From positions 1,674,001-1,738,000 of the forward strand of contig NZ_PYFP01000001.1 in NCBI RefSeq assembly GCF_003056055.1: a stretch of DNA of 64,000 nucleotides, in the 5' to 3' direction. The stretch comes from Glaciimonas sp. PCH181 (lineage in GTDB: Bacteria; Pseudomonadota; Gammaproteobacteria; Burkholderiales; Burkholderiaceae_D). Positions 26,247 through 36,823 of the stretch are shown piece after piece. The notes beneath the pieces are model-generated. The model saw only the letters and a program-made list of their open reading frames with translations. It had not been told where the DNA came from and did no database searches. The translations under genes were made by a program, and so were the position numbers. Positions within the stretch are counted from its first letter, which is position 1. Each line of letters opens with the position of its first letter.

Positions 26247-27497
26247 TCAGGCTTTTTCCAACTCAAACGCTTTATGCAACGCACGTACTGCCAGTTCCAT
26301 GTACTTTTCATCGATCAAAACGGAGATCTTGATTTCGGAGGTTGAGATCATTTGGATATTGATGCTCTCCTCCGATAAGGTACGGAACATTTGCGAGGCA
26401 ATGCCGACGTGGCTGCGCATGCCTACGCCGACTACGGATACTTTGGATACTTTGTTGTCGCCAATGATGCTAACGGCGCTGACGTGGGCTTTGACCTTGC
26501 TGTCTAGCACAGCCATGGTCTTATCGTATTCACCGCGTGGCACGGTAAAGGTGAAGTCGGTTTTGCCGTCCATCGACTGATTCTGGATGATCATGTCGAC
26601 TTCGATATTGGCTTCGGCAACTGCGCCGAGAATTTGATATGCGATGCCCGGACGATCAGGTACGCCGATGACGGTAATTTTTGCTTCATCGCGACTAAAG
26701 GCGATGCCGGTAATGGTGGCTTGTTCCATTTTGGTGTCTTCCTCAAACGAAATCAGTGTGCCGGAAATCATTTCTTGTTCCAGCGGCATTAAGGGGTCAG
26801 TCAACGAGGACAGAACGCGGGTTGGCATCTTGTAATTGCCAGCAAATTCGACTGAGCGAATTTGTAGAATTTTAGAGCCGAGCGATGCCATCTCAAGCAT
26901 TTCTTCGAAGGTCACAGTGTTCAGGCGACGTGCATCCGAAACTACGCGCGGATCGGTGGTATATACGCCATCCACGTCAGTGTAAATCAGGCATTCGGCG
27001 GCGCCCAGAGCTGCCGCTACGGCGACTGCTGAGGTATCAGAACCGCCACGACCGAGCGTAGTGATATTGCCCTCGTCATCCACGCCCTGAAAGCCGGTAA
27101 TGATGACTACTTTACCGTCGTTCAGATCGCGCCGGACCTTGGCGTCATCGATTGAGCGTATGCGTGCTTTGGTGTGGGCAGAGTCGGTTTTAATCGCGAC
27201 TTGCCAACCGGCGTAAGACACCGCAGGCTGACCGATTGCTTGCAGCGCCATCGCTAGCAGCGCAACCGAGGTTTGCTCGCCCGTAGAGGCTAGCATGTCA
27301 AGCTCACGCGGATCGGGGTTGGCATTAATTTCCTTAGCCAAACCCAGCAGACGATTGGTTTCACCAGACATTGCCGAAGGAACGACAACGACCTGATGGC
27401 CCGCGTTATGCCATTTGGCAACGCGCTTGGCGACATTCTTGATACGCTCTGGTGAGCCCATCGAAGTGCCGCCGTATTTGTGGACGATTAAAGCCAT
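26247..27497 (-). CDS. lysC: Aspartate kinase
   Basis: A 416-residue aspartokinase that phosphorylates aspartate, the first step towards lysine, threonine and methionine. The N-terminus MALIVHKYGGTSMGSPERIK carries the kinase KxGGTS motif; GFQGVDDEGNITTLGRGGSD and YTDVDGVYTTDPRV follow. Two C-terminal ACT domains (about 265-410, VSVVGVGMRSHVGIASQMF) bind the feedback amino acid. A 28-codon upstream extension is open but unconserved; the ATG at 27495-27497 is the family start. It is alone, just downstream of nothing recognisable (27498-27806 is empty). Confidence 0.95.
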   Translation of the reverse strand: MALIVHKYGGTSMGSPERIKNVAKRVAKWHNAGHQVVVVPSAMSGETNRLLGLAKEINANPDPRELDMLASTGEQTSVALLAMALQAIGQPAVSYAGWQVAIKTDSAHTKARIRSIDDAKVRRDLNDGKVVIITGFQGVDDEGNITTLGRGGSDTSAVAVAAALGAAECLIYTDVDGVYTTDPRVVSDARRLNTVTFEEMLEMASLGSKILQIRSVEFAGNYKMPTRVLSSLTDPLMPLEQEMISGTLISFEEDTKMEQATITGIAFSRDEAKITVIGVPDRPGIAYQILGAVAEANIEVDMIIQNQSMDGKTDFTFTVPRGEYDKTMAVLDSKVKAHVSAVSIIGDNKVSKVSVVGVGMRSHVGIASQMFRTLSEESINIQMISTSEIKISVLIDEKYMELAVRALHKAFELEKA

Positions 27498-27806
27498 AAG
27501 AGAAGGAAAATACGCTTGGAGAGTGTGGCGGGATGGTAAAAAATAACCGCTAACTTTACATCCTAAGGGGTTGCGTGACAAGAGCCATGGCTGGAATTAC
27601 CCCAATTAGGCTGGAAAATAAGCCCTAAATAGGCGGCTAAATGATATATTTTCTACAAAACTGCCTATCATCAGACCATTCCGAGGAATCAGGGAACTTG
27701 CTCAAAATGTATTTAATTACCAGACTCTAAAAATTTTCCATCTGAATTCGCTGACATGAGGAAAAATACTTCAAACCGCATTCAAGATACGCAATGCGCA
27801 TTACGT

Positions 27807-29297
27807 CTATGAATGCTTACCTAATGCCAGCTCTGGAAATATCTTGCGTAAAGCAAGATTGTCCGGTTTCCAGCGCAAGCTGATGTTCCCACTGCCTTCC
27901 GGAGCCAATTGATGGCAATCAAAACCAATCCCGGCGGCGAATAACAACTTCCCACCAGCCAGCACTGTTGGCAAACAGGTGCGTTCCCAGGCAGGAATAT
28001 CAGCGGCCTGATAAAGATACTTCAACGCTTTTGTCGGCCGATTGTGCGCTAATTTGAGGCGCTCTCCGCCGCTACGATATTGCAACTGCAGCGACTGCTG
28101 ACGCAACCAATCGGAAGCAACGCCCTGCTCCGCCGCATCAAAATGCAAAACACCGCCGTAGATAGGAAAAGCAATCTCTGTTTCGCCATTCCAACGAAAA
28201 GGATGCGGATCAATTTCCTCGCGATCCAGATCATCCCGCGGCGTCAAGAAGACGCGATTGCGATGCCGCCGAATATGACATTCCGGGTGCGTGACGCAGA
28301 GTTGGGCATCGGCTTTTGCCGACAGCAACTGATCCCGCATTTCACTCAACCATGCGCTAGACGGCATGCGCAGATCGTGCAAGCCAAACCAGTAACGCAG
28401 CAAATTGTCGATACGCGCTGCGCTGAGTTGTCGGACTTTTTCCAACTCAAGACAATTATCACCGGCACAGGCCGCCATATCTTGCGCAGCCAGTTCAACC
28501 AGCAGTTTTTGGCTAGACTGCATGTGCCCTGCGGTGCGCGTCAAACGCTCTTGAAAACCGACAAAATATTGGCTTAATACCGGCATCAATTGATGACGCA
28601 ACGCATTTCTGGCATAGCGCGAATCCTGATTCGACTCGTCTTCGACGTATGTAATGCTGTGATCGGCAGCATAGGCTTCAAGCTGCGCGCGCGAAACGGC
28701 TAGCAATGGCCGCGCCATGAGCAGCGTAGGATCGCCTAGCAGTGTTGGTGCCGTATTCAATGTATCCATGCCGGATAACCCAGCTACGCCCGAACCGCGC
28801 AGCAATTGCAGCAACACGGTTTCGGCCTGATCATCAACATGATGCGCGGCCAGCAATAACGGTACTTGATGCTGACGACACATCTCGCCCAATGCGGCGT
28901 AGCGGCGGTTACGCGCGGCTTCTTCTACCCCGGTTTTATCGGTGTTGCCCAAGGCAATATGGCGCGCATCAAAACTGACATTCAAGCGCGTGCATTCAGC
29001 GGCACAATGCGCTAACCATTCGTCTGCGTTAGGACTAATCCCGTGATGCACATGAAAAGCGTAAAGCTTGATCTGGCGTGCCGCAGCATACGCCGCGGTC
29101 AATGCTAGCAATACGGACGAATCCAGTCCGCCGCTATACGCGATTGCCAGCGCAGAAGGCGCGGAGCCGATCTGCGCGGTGCTTGGGTCAAGGCCCTCAT
29201 TGTTACCGTCGGAGGAAATAGAAAAAGCGCGCTGAATAATATTGCTCAGCGCGCTTTCAAACTGTTCGGTCGTGCTGACCGTTTGCGGATTTGCCAC
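27807..29297 (-). CDS. tilS: tRNA(Ile)-lysidine synthase
   Basis: A 496-residue PP-loop ATPase that converts C34 of tRNA-Ile(CAU) to lysidine, essential for AUA decoding. The P-loop SGGLDSS is at residues 55-61, followed by HVHHGISPNADEWLAHCA and AAHHVDDQAETVLLQLLRGSG, both typical of TilS. The C-terminal TilS domain ends with LAPEGSGNISLRWKPDNLAL. The N-terminus has about 40 extra residues of low complexity, so a later start cannot be excluded. It follows accA by 35 bases on the same strand, the usual order in betaproteobacteria. Confidence 0.93.
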   Translation of the reverse strand: MANPQTVSTTEQFESALSNIIQRAFSISSDGNNEGLDPSTAQIGSAPSALAIAYSGGLDSSVLLALTAAYAAARQIKLYAFHVHHGISPNADEWLAHCAAECTRLNVSFDARHIALGNTDKTGVEEAARNRRYAALGEMCRQHQVPLLLAAHHVDDQAETVLLQLLRGSGVAGLSGMDTLNTAPTLLGDPTLLMARPLLAVSRAQLEAYAADHSITYVEDESNQDSRYARNALRHQLMPVLSQYFVGFQERLTRTAGHMQSSQKLLVELAAQDMAACAGDNCLELEKVRQLSAARIDNLLRYWFGLHDLRMPSSAWLSEMRDQLLSAKADAQLCVTHPECHIRRHRNRVFLTPRDDLDREEIDPHPFRWNGETEIAFPIYGGVLHFDAAEQGVASDWLRQQSLQLQYRSGGERLKLAHNRPTKALKYLYQAADIPAWERTCLPTVLAGGKLLFAAGIGFDCHQLAPEGSGNISLRWKPDNLALRKIFPELALGKHS

Positions 29298-29332
29298 CTA
29301 ATTTATCACCTAATATGTCGCCAAACTTAACA

Positions 29333-30307
29333 TTACTCTGTCGCGGAAATTTCCTTGAATTTACCGTAGCTCATCAACTTCTCGTGGCGCGCTTCTAACA
29401 AATCCTTGGTTTTAACGCCCTGGAATTGACGTAAGGTATCCGACAACGCGCGTTTCAATAAACTCGCCATTTGCTTCGGATCCCGATGCGCTCCGCCGAG
29501 TGGTTCGTTGACGATCTTATCGATCAAACCCATCGCTTTCAAACGATGCGCAGTTAATCCTAAGGCATCAGCAGCGTCGGCTGCACGTTCAGCGCTTTTC
29601 CATAAAATAGAGGCGCAACCTTCTGGTGAAATCACCGCGTAAGTCGAGTATTGCAACATCAGCACCGCGTCGCCCACCGCAATCGCCAGCGCACCGCCAG
29701 AGCCACCTTCACCGATGATGGTGGCGATCAATGGCACTTTTAGCTCGGCCATCGCGTAAAGATTGTGTCCAATCGCTTCGGATTGACCACGTTCTTCAGC
29801 GTCAATACCGGGAAACGCGCCGGGCGTATCGACAAAGGTAAAAATCGGCAAACCGAATTTTTCCGCTACTTTCATCAGGCGCAATGCTTTGCGATAACCT
29901 TCCGGTTTCGGCATCCCAAAATTACGCAATGCGCGTTCTTTGGTATCACGCCCTTTTTGATGGCCGATGACCATGCAGGCCTGACCATTAAAACGGGCCA
30001 GTCCACCGACAATCGAAAGGTCATCGGCGTAAGTACGGTCGCCATGCAACTCATGAAAATCGGTGAACATTTGATTCACGTAATCCATCGTGTAAGGACG
30101 TTGCGGATGACGTGCAATCTGCGAAACTTGCCAAGGCGTCAGTTTCGCGTAGATATCTTTGGTCAGCTGCTGACTTTTTTTCGATAAACGGTCGATTTCT
30201 TCCGAAATATCCACCGCCGAATCGTCCTGCACAAAGCGCAGCTCTTCTATCTTGGCATCCAGTTCAGCAATCGACTGTTCAAAGCCAAGAAATGTAGTTT
30301 TACTCAT
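29333..30307 (-). CDS. accA: Acetyl-CoA carboxylase carboxyltransferase subunit alpha
   Basis: A 324-residue subunit that with AccD moves the carboxyl group from biotin to acetyl-CoA, making malonyl-CoA for fatty acid synthesis in the cytoplasm. Typical segments: [71 protein letters not shown]. The start ATG 30305-30307 has AGAGGAA upstream; a 12-codon extension was rejected. It is probably one operon with tilS. Confidence 0.95.
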   Translation of the reverse strand: MSKTTFLGFEQSIAELDAKIEELRFVQDDSAVDISEEIDRLSKKSQQLTKDIYAKLTPWQVSQIARHPQRPYTMDYVNQMFTDFHELHGDRTYADDLSIVGGLARFNGQACMVIGHQKGRDTKERALRNFGMPKPEGYRKALRLMKVAEKFGLPIFTFVDTPGAFPGIDAEERGQSEAIGHNLYAMAELKVPLIATIIGEGGSGGALAIAVGDAVLMLQYSTYAVISPEGCASILWKSAERAADAADALGLTAHRLKAMGLIDKIVNEPLGGAHRDPKQMASLLKRALSDTLRQFQGVKTKDLLEARHEKLMSYGKFKEISATE

Positions 30308-30456
30308 GGTGTTCCTCTGTTTTTTGCGCCGCCGTAGAGGCAAAAAGCTGCGCCAAATCTATACTTGCGAATGTCACTTTAGGTAACTGCAACACTATTC
30401 AGCCAATTATGCCAACGCGATTGATGCAGTTGGCGTAGTTAGCTTAGCTAATCCAC

Positions 30457-31107
30457 TCAATATTCTACCGGTATCGGCTCCAGGCTACGCCATAGATACC
30501 ATGTCGCGACCGTGCGCCAAGGCTCCCAATTCGCGGATACTTCCCGTGCATCGCTGCGCGAAACTGGCTCTCCGGAGAAGTAATTAACACTGATCCCCTT
30601 CAGCAAGCCGACATCGTCCAAAGGCAAAATATTCGGCCGAAGCAGATTAAATATCAAAAACATCTCCGCTGTCCAGCGGCCAATGCCACGAATCTGCGTC
30701 AACTCGGCAATGACGTCCTCATCTTCCATCTCGGCCCACTTGTCAGCGTGCACACGTTTGGCCTTGAAATGGTCGGCCAGATCAAGGATATATTCGGCCT
30801 TGCGCTTAGACAAACCGCAGGCTGCCAACTGTTCGTTGCCGGCTTTCAATACCTGTGAAGGAGAACATTTTGGGCAGATTAACAGAAATTTCTGCCAGAC
30901 GGCTTCTGCCGACTTAATCGAGATTTGTTGACCGATCACAGAGCGCGCCAAAGTTGTGAATGCTTCGCCGCGACCTGTCAGATGTAAATCGCCAAATTGC
31001 GGGATTAATTTACGCATAATACGATCGCGTTTCATCAACTCTACCTTGGCATCTTCCCAATAGGAGGCCACAAAGAGTTTGGTATCGGCAGTAATTAATT
31101 TTTGCAT
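30457..31107 (-). CDS. DNA-3-methyladenine glycosylase II (AlkA-like, HhH-GPD)
   Basis: A 216-residue HhH-GPD glycosylase that removes alkylated bases to start base excision repair. Signature: TLARSVIGQQISIKSAEAVW, then the helix-hairpin-helix LTQIRGIGRWTAEMFLIF and the catalytic aspartate region NILPLDDVGLLKG. It lacks the N-terminal TATA-like domain of E. coli AlkA, as do many short members. The ATG at 31105-31107 has GGAGGA nine bases upstream; an earlier ATG at 31128 overlaps the end of cysS. It is coupled to cysS in one transcript. Confidence 0.85.
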   Translation of the reverse strand: MQKLITADTKLFVASYWEDAKVELMKRDRIMRKLIPQFGDLHLTGRGEAFTTLARSVIGQQISIKSAEAVWQKFLLICPKCSPSQVLKAGNEQLAACGLSKRKAEYILDLADHFKAKRVHADKWAEMEDEDVIAELTQIRGIGRWTAEMFLIFNLLRPNILPLDDVGLLKGISVNYFSGEPVSRSDAREVSANWEPWRTVATWYLWRSLEPIPVEY

Positions 31108-31112
31108 GCGAC

Positions 31113-32522
31113 CTAGGTCCTCCGCCATTCAGTTTGACCACCAGGCTTGTCTTCAAGCAGAATGCCATCCGCCAGCAAAGCGGCACGAATACCGTCAGCA
31201 GCGGCAAAATTCTTGGCCATCTTTGCTGCCAGGCGGGCTTCAATTTTCAGTTGAATGTCCGCTTCCGATAAACCGGCTGGACTATCAATATTATGCGTGC
31301 CGACGCTGCGACCTTTCAAAAAATCGTCGGGGACGCGTCCTAAAAATCCCAAATGACCGCCGAGTATTTTCAATTGCCGCGCCAATATCGGCGATTTTGT
31401 TTTGTTCACTTCATTTGCAAGATCAAACAGAATTGCGATGGCCGATGGCGTATTGAAGTCATCATCCATGGCTTCAGCGGTGCGCAGCGCATGCGCTTCG
31501 TTTGCATCGAACGGCGCATCGTCTGGCGGGACTTCTTTTAAGGCCGTGTACAGACGCGTCAAGGCGTGCTTTGCATCATCCAAATGACTATCGGCATAGT
31601 TTAACTGGCTGCGATAATGCGCGCGCAAGATAAAGAAGCGCACCACTTCGGCTTCATATTTTTTCAGCACATCCCGGATGGTGAAAAAATTGCCCAGCGA
31701 CTTGGACATTTTTTCGTTGTCTACGCGGATGAAGCCGTTGTGCATCCAGTAATTAACGAATTGATGACCGGATGCGCCTTCAGATTGGGCGATTTCGTTT
31801 TCATGATGCGGAAACTGCAAATCCTGACCGCCGCCGTGAATATCAAATTGTTCGCCCAACAAATGTTCTGCCATCGCCGAGCATTCAATATGCCAACCCG
31901 GTCTGCCTTGGCCCCATGGCGAGGTCCATTTAACTTCTTCCGGCTCTGTTTCTTTGGAGGCTTTCCACAATACAAAATCCAATGGATCACGCTTCCCCGT
32001 ATTGACGTCTACCCGTTCACCGGCGCGCAGATCGTCCAGCGACTTGCCGGATAATTTGCCGTAACCGGCAAAATCGCGCACCGAATAATTGACATCGCCA
32101 TCGGTGGCTTTATACGCCAGCCCATTACTTTCCAGCTTACCGATCAGCGCTAACATTTGCGGTACGTAGTCGGTAGCGCGCGGCTCATGATCCGGTTTCT
32201 GCACACCAAGTGCGGCGGCATCCTGATCCATCGCCTGAATAAAGCGCGCCGTCAATTGCGAGATAGTCTCGCCATTTTCGACTGCACGGCGAATGATTTT
32301 GTCGTCGATATCGGTAATATTGCGTACGTAAGTCACATCCAGACCGGACTGCCGCAACCAGCGCTGCACCATGTCAAATACCACCATCACCCGTGCGTGA
32401 CCGAGATGGCAATAATCGTAGACGGTCATACCGCACACGTACATGCGCACCTTGCCGGGCACAATAGGGGAAAAAGGCTGCTTCTCGCGCGCCAGCGTGT
32501 TATATATTTTCAGGTTGCTCAT
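31113..32522 (-). CDS. cysS: Cysteinyl-tRNA synthetase
   Basis: A 469-residue class I synthetase. The HIGH-type motif is [10 protein letters not shown] with zinc ligand Cys in [15 protein letters not shown] appears as EKMSKSLGN; the zinc-site histidines are in [13 protein letters not shown]. The frame is open back to 32642, but the 40 extra codons are low-complexity and the family start is MSNLKIYNT at 32520-32522. The downstream glycosylase gene starts within a few bases of its stop. Confidence 0.95.
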   Translation of the reverse strand: MSNLKIYNTLAREKQPFSPIVPGKVRMYVCGMTVYDYCHLGHARVMVVFDMVQRWLRQSGLDVTYVRNITDIDDKIIRRAVENGETISQLTARFIQAMDQDAAALGVQKPDHEPRATDYVPQMLALIGKLESNGLAYKATDGDVNYSVRDFAGYGKLSGKSLDDLRAGERVDVNTGKRDPLDFVLWKASKETEPEEVKWTSPWGQGRPGWHIECSAMAEHLLGEQFDIHGGGQDLQFPHHENEIAQSEGASGHQFVNYWMHNGFIRVDNEKMSKSLGNFFTIRDVLKKYEAEVVRFFILRAHYRSQLNYADSHLDDAKHALTRLYTALKEVPPDDAPFDANEAHALRTAEAMDDDFNTPSAIAILFDLANEVNKTKSPILARQLKILGGHLGFLGRVPDDFLKGRSVGTHNIDSPAGLSEADIQLKIEARLAAKMAKNFAAADGIRAALLADGILLEDKPGGQTEWRRT

Positions 32523-32924
32523 TGGATCTACTGGTTCAGGCACAGGCGGTTCGGGCACAGAATATTGCACGTGGACTCTAGAGTCTGTCGCACTTAAGGA
32601 GGTAAAGCTAAAAATGCACGGGACAAGGACCGATTTTGCCAATTCGCAGCATCAATAGCGCACTATTGGCCGAAAAGCGGGTGAAATATAGTCCATCCAA
32701 GTCATTTTGCAGCTGATTCCCCAAGTCCGAACGCCCCGAGCTTTGGCACATTACCTCCCGGTTAATGCGTCACCTCAGTGCAACTAGACCGCCAAAACTC
32801 TTTTGCAATGCTTAGTTTGATAAAATGCTTCTTTTCGCCGAAGTATATCAAACAACCAGACAACCAAGCAGTGCGGAAAAGTAAAATCGCATTACTTAGC
32901 ATTACTCACCAAAAGGGATTCTTC

Positions 32925-33527
32925 ATGCAACGCACCAAGCGCAACACCGTAACGCCTTCGCGCCGCACCTTTTTCAGTGTCCTGGCATCTTCAGTTGCCG
33001 TTCTATCGTTATCGTGCGCCTTTTCTAGCGCACAAGCGGCCGACACGCCACATGTGCTGCTAAAAACCAACATGGGCGATATCGTGCTTGAATTGAATGC
33101 GGAAAAAGCCCCAAAGACCGTCAAGAATTTTCTGAGTTATGTCAATGCAGGTCAATACAACGGCACCATTTTCCATCGCGTGATTGATGGTTTCATGATT
33201 CAGGGTGGTGGCTTTGACAAAAACATGAGAGAAAAATCTGCTCCAAATAAAGTTGAAAACGAAGGCAAAAACGGTTTAAAAAATACAGAATATAGCGTTG
33301 CCATGGCGCGTACTTCGGATCCGCAGTCTGCCGCAGCGCAATTCTTTATCAATGTCAAAGACAATCAATTTCTAAACTACCCTGGCCAGGATGGTTACGG
33401 CTATGCGGTATTTGGTAAGGTCATTAAGGGAATGGATGTCGTCGACAAGATTAAAAAAGTAAGAATCGGCGGCCAGGATGTACCTGCGCAACCGGTCGTC
33501 ATCGAATCGGCAACGATTACGAAATAA
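32925..33527 (+). CDS. ppiA: Periplasmic peptidyl-prolyl cis-trans isomerase (cyclophilin)
   Basis: A 200-residue cyclophilin with an export signal. ATG 32925 follows AAAAGGG. Residues 1-38 are a signal peptide ending SSAQA|AD; it begins with [10 protein letters not shown], which resembles a twin-arginine motif, so Tat export is possible. The catalytic core has [19 protein letters not shown] (FHR and Q residues) and [18 protein letters not shown]. It accelerates proline isomerisation during periplasmic folding. A cytoplasmic paralogue lies 226 bases downstream; the two are 60-70% alike by eye in the core. Confidence 0.9.
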   Translation: MQRTKRNTVTPSRRTFFSVLASSVAVLSLSCAFSSAQAADTPHVLLKTNMGDIVLELNAEKAPKTVKNFLSYVNAGQYNGTIFHRVIDGFMIQGGGFDKNMREKSAPNKVENEGKNGLKNTEYSVAMARTSDPQSAAAQFFINVKDNQFLNYPGQDGYGYAVFGKVIKGMDVVDKIKKVRIGGQDVPAQPVVIESATITK

Positions 33528-33562
33528 ATAGGTAAGTTGACTATAATTGTTCTGTTTTTTCG

Positions 33563-33594
33563 TATTATTCAGTGCTGAAAAGCGCTGAGTAATA
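33563..33594. terminator. Hairpin with GAAA tetraloop after ppiA
   Basis: A 14-pair stem (two G-T pairs) closes on a GAAA loop, 36 bases after the ppiA stop. No U tract follows. The tip GCT-GAAA-AGCGCT recurs in the terminator at 36127. Confidence 0.45.
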
Positions 33595-33753
33595 ATGAAT
33601 TAGAACGAATTAGTTCTAACTTTAAGTATTTGTTATTGTGTGTCGTCAAGCGTTGCCGACATGACGTTATGCTCTGCTATCGACCTCACCAATTACCTAA
33701 GCAATATCCCAACATATCACCCTATTTTTTCTCACTAACTCACAAGGAATATC

Positions 33754-34242
33754 ATGACTGTCATTTTAAAGACGAACCACGGCGACATTACTATCGAACT
33801 AGATGCAGAAAAAGCGCCCAAGACAGTTGAAAACTTTCTTGCATATGTCAATTCCGGCCATTACAACGGCACCATTTTTCACCGCGTGATTGATGGTTTC
33901 ATGGTTCAAGGCGGTGGTTTTGAGCCTGGCATGAAACAGAAGCCAACTAACGCAAATGTTGAAAACGAAGCTAAAAACGGCCTCAAAAATCTGCCTTACA
34001 CATTGGCAATGGCACGTACTTCAGATCCACATTCAGCATCCGCACAGTTCTTCATCAACATCAAAAACAACAGCTTCCTGGACTATCCAGGCCAAGACGG
34101 TTGGGGCTACTGTGTATTCGGCACAGTCACTGCAGGCATGGATGTCGTAGACAAAATCAAGGCTGTTAAAACTACCCGCACAGGTATGTTTGCCGACGTA
34201 CCAGTCGATGACGTCATCATCGAAAAAGCTGAAGTCATTTAA
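33754..34242 (+). CDS. ppiB: Cytoplasmic peptidyl-prolyl cis-trans isomerase (cyclophilin)
   Basis: A 162-residue cyclophilin without a signal peptide, starting [20 protein letters not shown] after AAGGA. Active-site segments [20 protein letters not shown] and [20 protein letters not shown] are intact. Its close likeness to the preceding ppiA product suggests a tandem duplication with one copy gaining export. lpxH follows after 24 bases, probably co-transcribed. Confidence 0.93.
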   Translation: MTVILKTNHGDITIELDAEKAPKTVENFLAYVNSGHYNGTIFHRVIDGFMVQGGGFEPGMKQKPTNANVENEAKNGLKNLPYTLAMARTSDPHSASAQFFINIKNNSFLDYPGQDGWGYCVFGTVTAGMDVVDKIKAVKTTRTGMFADVPVDDVIIEKAEVI

Positions 34243-34266
34243 TCGTCCGAATCTCACCAACCAACT

Positions 34267-35061
34267 ATGTCCGACACCATTTCATCCACGCTGGTACAGC
34301 AACCCGCGATAGCACTGTTCATCTCGGACCTGCATCTGCAAGAAGCGCATCCGTGCACCACGCAAGCGTTTTACGATTTTTTGCAGACGCATGCACGCAA
34401 CGCGCGACAACTGTATCTGCTGGGTGATTTGTTCGAGTATTGGGCTGGTGACGACGATTTGGAAACACCTTACAACCATCACATCGCCGAGGCTATTCGT
34501 CAGGTGAGCGCGGCGGGTGTGGAGGTGTTTTGGATCGCTGGCAATCGGGATTTTTTAGTAGCAGATGCTTTTGCACAGGCTGCCGGGCTGGCGCTACTAC
34601 CAGATCCATTCGTCGCCACGATTGGTGGCCGGCGCGTAACCTTGGCGCATGGGGATGCGCAATGTACCGACGATGTCGACTACATGACATTTCGTGCGCA
34701 GGTACGGCAACCACAGTGGCAACAACAATTTCTCGCCCTGCCGCTGGCGCAACGCAAGACCATCATCGCCGGTGCACGGGATCAAAGCCGCAAAGAACAA
34801 CAGCACAAATCGATGGAAATCATGGATGTGAATCAACAAGCAATTACAACATTGTTTGCTGAAACAGAAACCGACACGCTGATTCACGGACATACGCATC
34901 GACCGGCGCTGCATACCTATGCCGTCGCAGATAAAACCTTGAAACGGTATGTTTTACCGGATTGGGATTACGATGTCGTCAGACAACGCGGTGGCTGGAT
35001 AGCGATGGACGCGGATGGTGTTATCCGAAGCTTTGGCCACGATGGTAACGAGCTGGTCTGA
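34267..35061 (+). CDS. lpxH: UDP-2,3-diacylglucosamine diphosphatase
   Basis: A 264-residue metallophosphoesterase that cleaves UDP-2,3-diacylglucosamine to lipid X in lipid A synthesis at the inner membrane. Metal-binding motifs in order: ISDLHLQ, LGDLFEYW, GNRDFL, LAHGDAQC and HGHTHRP. Length matches the betaproteobacterial LpxH. It is last in the ppiB-lpxH unit. Confidence 0.93.
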   Translation: MSDTISSTLVQQPAIALFISDLHLQEAHPCTTQAFYDFLQTHARNARQLYLLGDLFEYWAGDDDLETPYNHHIAEAIRQVSAAGVEVFWIAGNRDFLVADAFAQAAGLALLPDPFVATIGGRRVTLAHGDAQCTDDVDYMTFRAQVRQPQWQQQFLALPLAQRKTIIAGARDQSRKEQQHKSMEIMDVNQQAITTLFAETETDTLIHGHTHRPALHTYAVADKTLKRYVLPDWDYDVVRQRGGWIAMDADGVIRSFGHDGNELV

Positions 35062-35514
35062 TGTGCTAAACAACTGTCGACTGATATTTAACCAGCACAT
35101 TACTATTACCGCCGCCGTATAGATTTCTCGCCACATCCCTGCCTGACATTCATCAACTTAGTTTGATCATAAGGTCGCTTCGTCAGTAACGATAGCGTGC
35201 CCCTTACACCCAGAATTCCTCCGGAAGAAACGCTTCCCACAAAAATCTGACGCACCTCTGCATTCATAATAGGCAACAAACACGCAACGCCAGCTTTGTC
35301 TTCGTTGTTGAAAGCCTTGCAAATCAATTTATATCACCTAAAATTATCAAAACGGTATGACATTTTGACTACAAAATTATTCTTGCCTGAGTTTATTCAA
35401 ACCCAAGCCGTTAACAGCCGTTCGCCGAAACGGTACAGATGCAAAAAAACCACTAGATTCAACCATGACTGAATCCGAGTTTTTCTAACTCTACATAACT
35501 TGATGGAGAGCATC
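35062..35514. other. Intergenic stretch after lpxH
   Basis: About 450 bases. It contains the possible receiver-domain scrap described separately (35106-35327, minus) and the promoter of the Ysc84 lipoprotein gene. Nothing else can be supported. Confidence 0.4.
35106..35327 (-). pseudogene. Possible scrap of a response-regulator receiver domain
   Basis: A 73-codon frame from TTG 35327, with AGGTGA seven bases upstream. Its end, SLLTKRPYDQTKLMNV, resembles the beta5-alpha5 region of FixJ-type receivers (xFLTKPxDxxxLLxxI). The remainder does not align, and the phospho-acceptor aspartate region is missing. If real, it is a decayed fragment; it may also be a chance frame. Confidence 0.25.
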
Positions 35515-36096
35515 ATGTATAGACGGGATTTTGTACTGAAAACCGCCGGTGTGCTTGCTGCGGCAGGCTTAACGGTTACTGGCTGCACCACCACCCGCCC
35601 ATCCACCAATGCAGACCCTGACAAACGTCGCCATGAAATAGATAACAACATTGATTCCGCTTTAACGCGTTTATATACGGCTGCACCCGGTTCACGTGAT
35701 CTGGTTAAAAAAGCGCAAGGCGTACTAGTATTTCCATCAGTGATCGCCGCTGGCTTATGGTTAGGCGGACAGTATGGCGAAGGTGCGCTACGCATGGGAG
35801 GCGCCTCAAACGGCTATTACAGCACGGCCTCTGCATCCATCGGTTTCCAGATTGGCGCGCAATCCAAAGCAATCTTCTTCTTGTTCATGACGCCAGAAGC
35901 CCTGAATAAATTCCGCGATAGTAAAGGATGGGCCGTCGGCGCAGATGCTTCGGTTGCGATGCTTAAAATTGGTGCAAACGGCAACATTGATACTAGCTCG
36001 ATCACCGCTTCGGTTCTCGGCTTTGTACTTACCAATAGTGGCTTGATGGCAAATCTGACGCTGGAAGGAACCAAGGTCACGCGTCTCGATATCTGA
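35515..36096 (+). CDS. Ysc84-family (SYLF domain) lipoprotein
   Basis: A 193-residue lipoprotein. It starts MYRRDFVLKTAGVLAAAG with lipobox TVTG|C near residue 25, so it should be lipid-anchored, probably in the outer membrane. The body is the Ysc84/SYLF lipid-binding domain: KAQGVLVFPSVIAAGLWLGG, GYYSTASASIGFQIGAQSKA, GWAVGADASVAML. I chose ATG 35515 with GGAG seven bases upstream over earlier in-frame TTG/ATG codons. Function in bacteria is not established. Confidence 0.85.
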   Translation: MYRRDFVLKTAGVLAAAGLTVTGCTTTRPSTNADPDKRRHEIDNNIDSALTRLYTAAPGSRDLVKKAQGVLVFPSVIAAGLWLGGQYGEGALRMGGASNGYYSTASASIGFQIGAQSKAIFFLFMTPEALNKFRDSKGWAVGADASVAMLKIGANGNIDTSSITASVLGFVLTNSGLMANLTLEGTKVTRLDI

Positions 36097-36126
36097 TACG
36101 GGTGGCCGCTGCAACCTTACTGACTG

Positions 36127-36158
36127 AATTAGCGCTGAAAAGCGCTAATTTTATTTTT
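36127..36158 (+). terminator. Rho-independent terminator of the Ysc84 lipoprotein gene
   Basis: AATTAGCGCT-GAAA-AGCGCTAATT is a perfect 10-bp stem with a GAAA loop followed by TTATTTTT. Confidence 0.85.
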
Positions 36159-36344
36159 GATAGCGAAAATGTAGCAATGAGCAAAGGGGACTAAAAGGGG
36201 ATTGCCAACACCGCGTTGAAAAATACTAAATATTGCTTTATACAATGCCATTCGCTATATCCCATAGTAAAAAGGCCCACAAACCCTGCCGAGTTGTGAA
36301 CCTGAACGCATAGATATAAACCTAGGCTTTATACGGGGATGCTA

Positions 36345-36548
36345 TTAAGGATTTTGGATGTTCGACGCCTGCTTGCCTTTTGGCCCTTGCATGATATCGA
36401 ACTGTACTTTTTGACCTTCTTTAAGCGTCTTAAAGCCACCCATCTGAATTGCGGAGAAGTGTGCGAACAAATCTTCGCCGCCGTCGTCCGGGGTGATGAA
36501 ACCGAAACCTTTGGAATCATTAAACCATTTAACTGTGCCTGTTGTCAT
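36345..36548 (-). CDS. Cold-shock (CspA-family) RNA/DNA-binding protein
   Basis: A 67-residue single OB-fold cold-shock domain. RNP1 is KGFGFI and RNP2 is LFAHF; it begins [20 protein letters not shown]. It binds single-stranded nucleic acid and melts RNA structure. ATG 36546-36548 is used over an extension to 36563. The 275-base gap upstream (36549-36823), partly A/T-rich, could carry the long leader usual for cold-shock mRNAs. Confidence 0.93.
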   Translation of the reverse strand: MTTGTVKWFNDSKGFGFITPDDGGEDLFAHFSAIQMGGFKTLKEGQKVQFDIMQGPKGKQASNIQNP

Positions 36549-36823
36549 GATGCATTCTTTCAATAATTACACGCTACACGAGTCGAAAAGGAAGAGCGGC
36601 GGATGACTTATAAGTATTGCGACTCTAACTAAACTACCCACTCTGTATTAACAAATATCAACCTAGATATCAACTTCATGATCTCGATTATAGGAAGTGA
36701 ATACAATCGGGGATTAGAGATTTCTTTATAAGGGAATACCTGATCTACTGCGTAGGCGATTACCGCATAACGATGTAATTAGTGATGGTCTCGTTCTGAT
36801 CCAGACACTACTAATGGCGTCCG

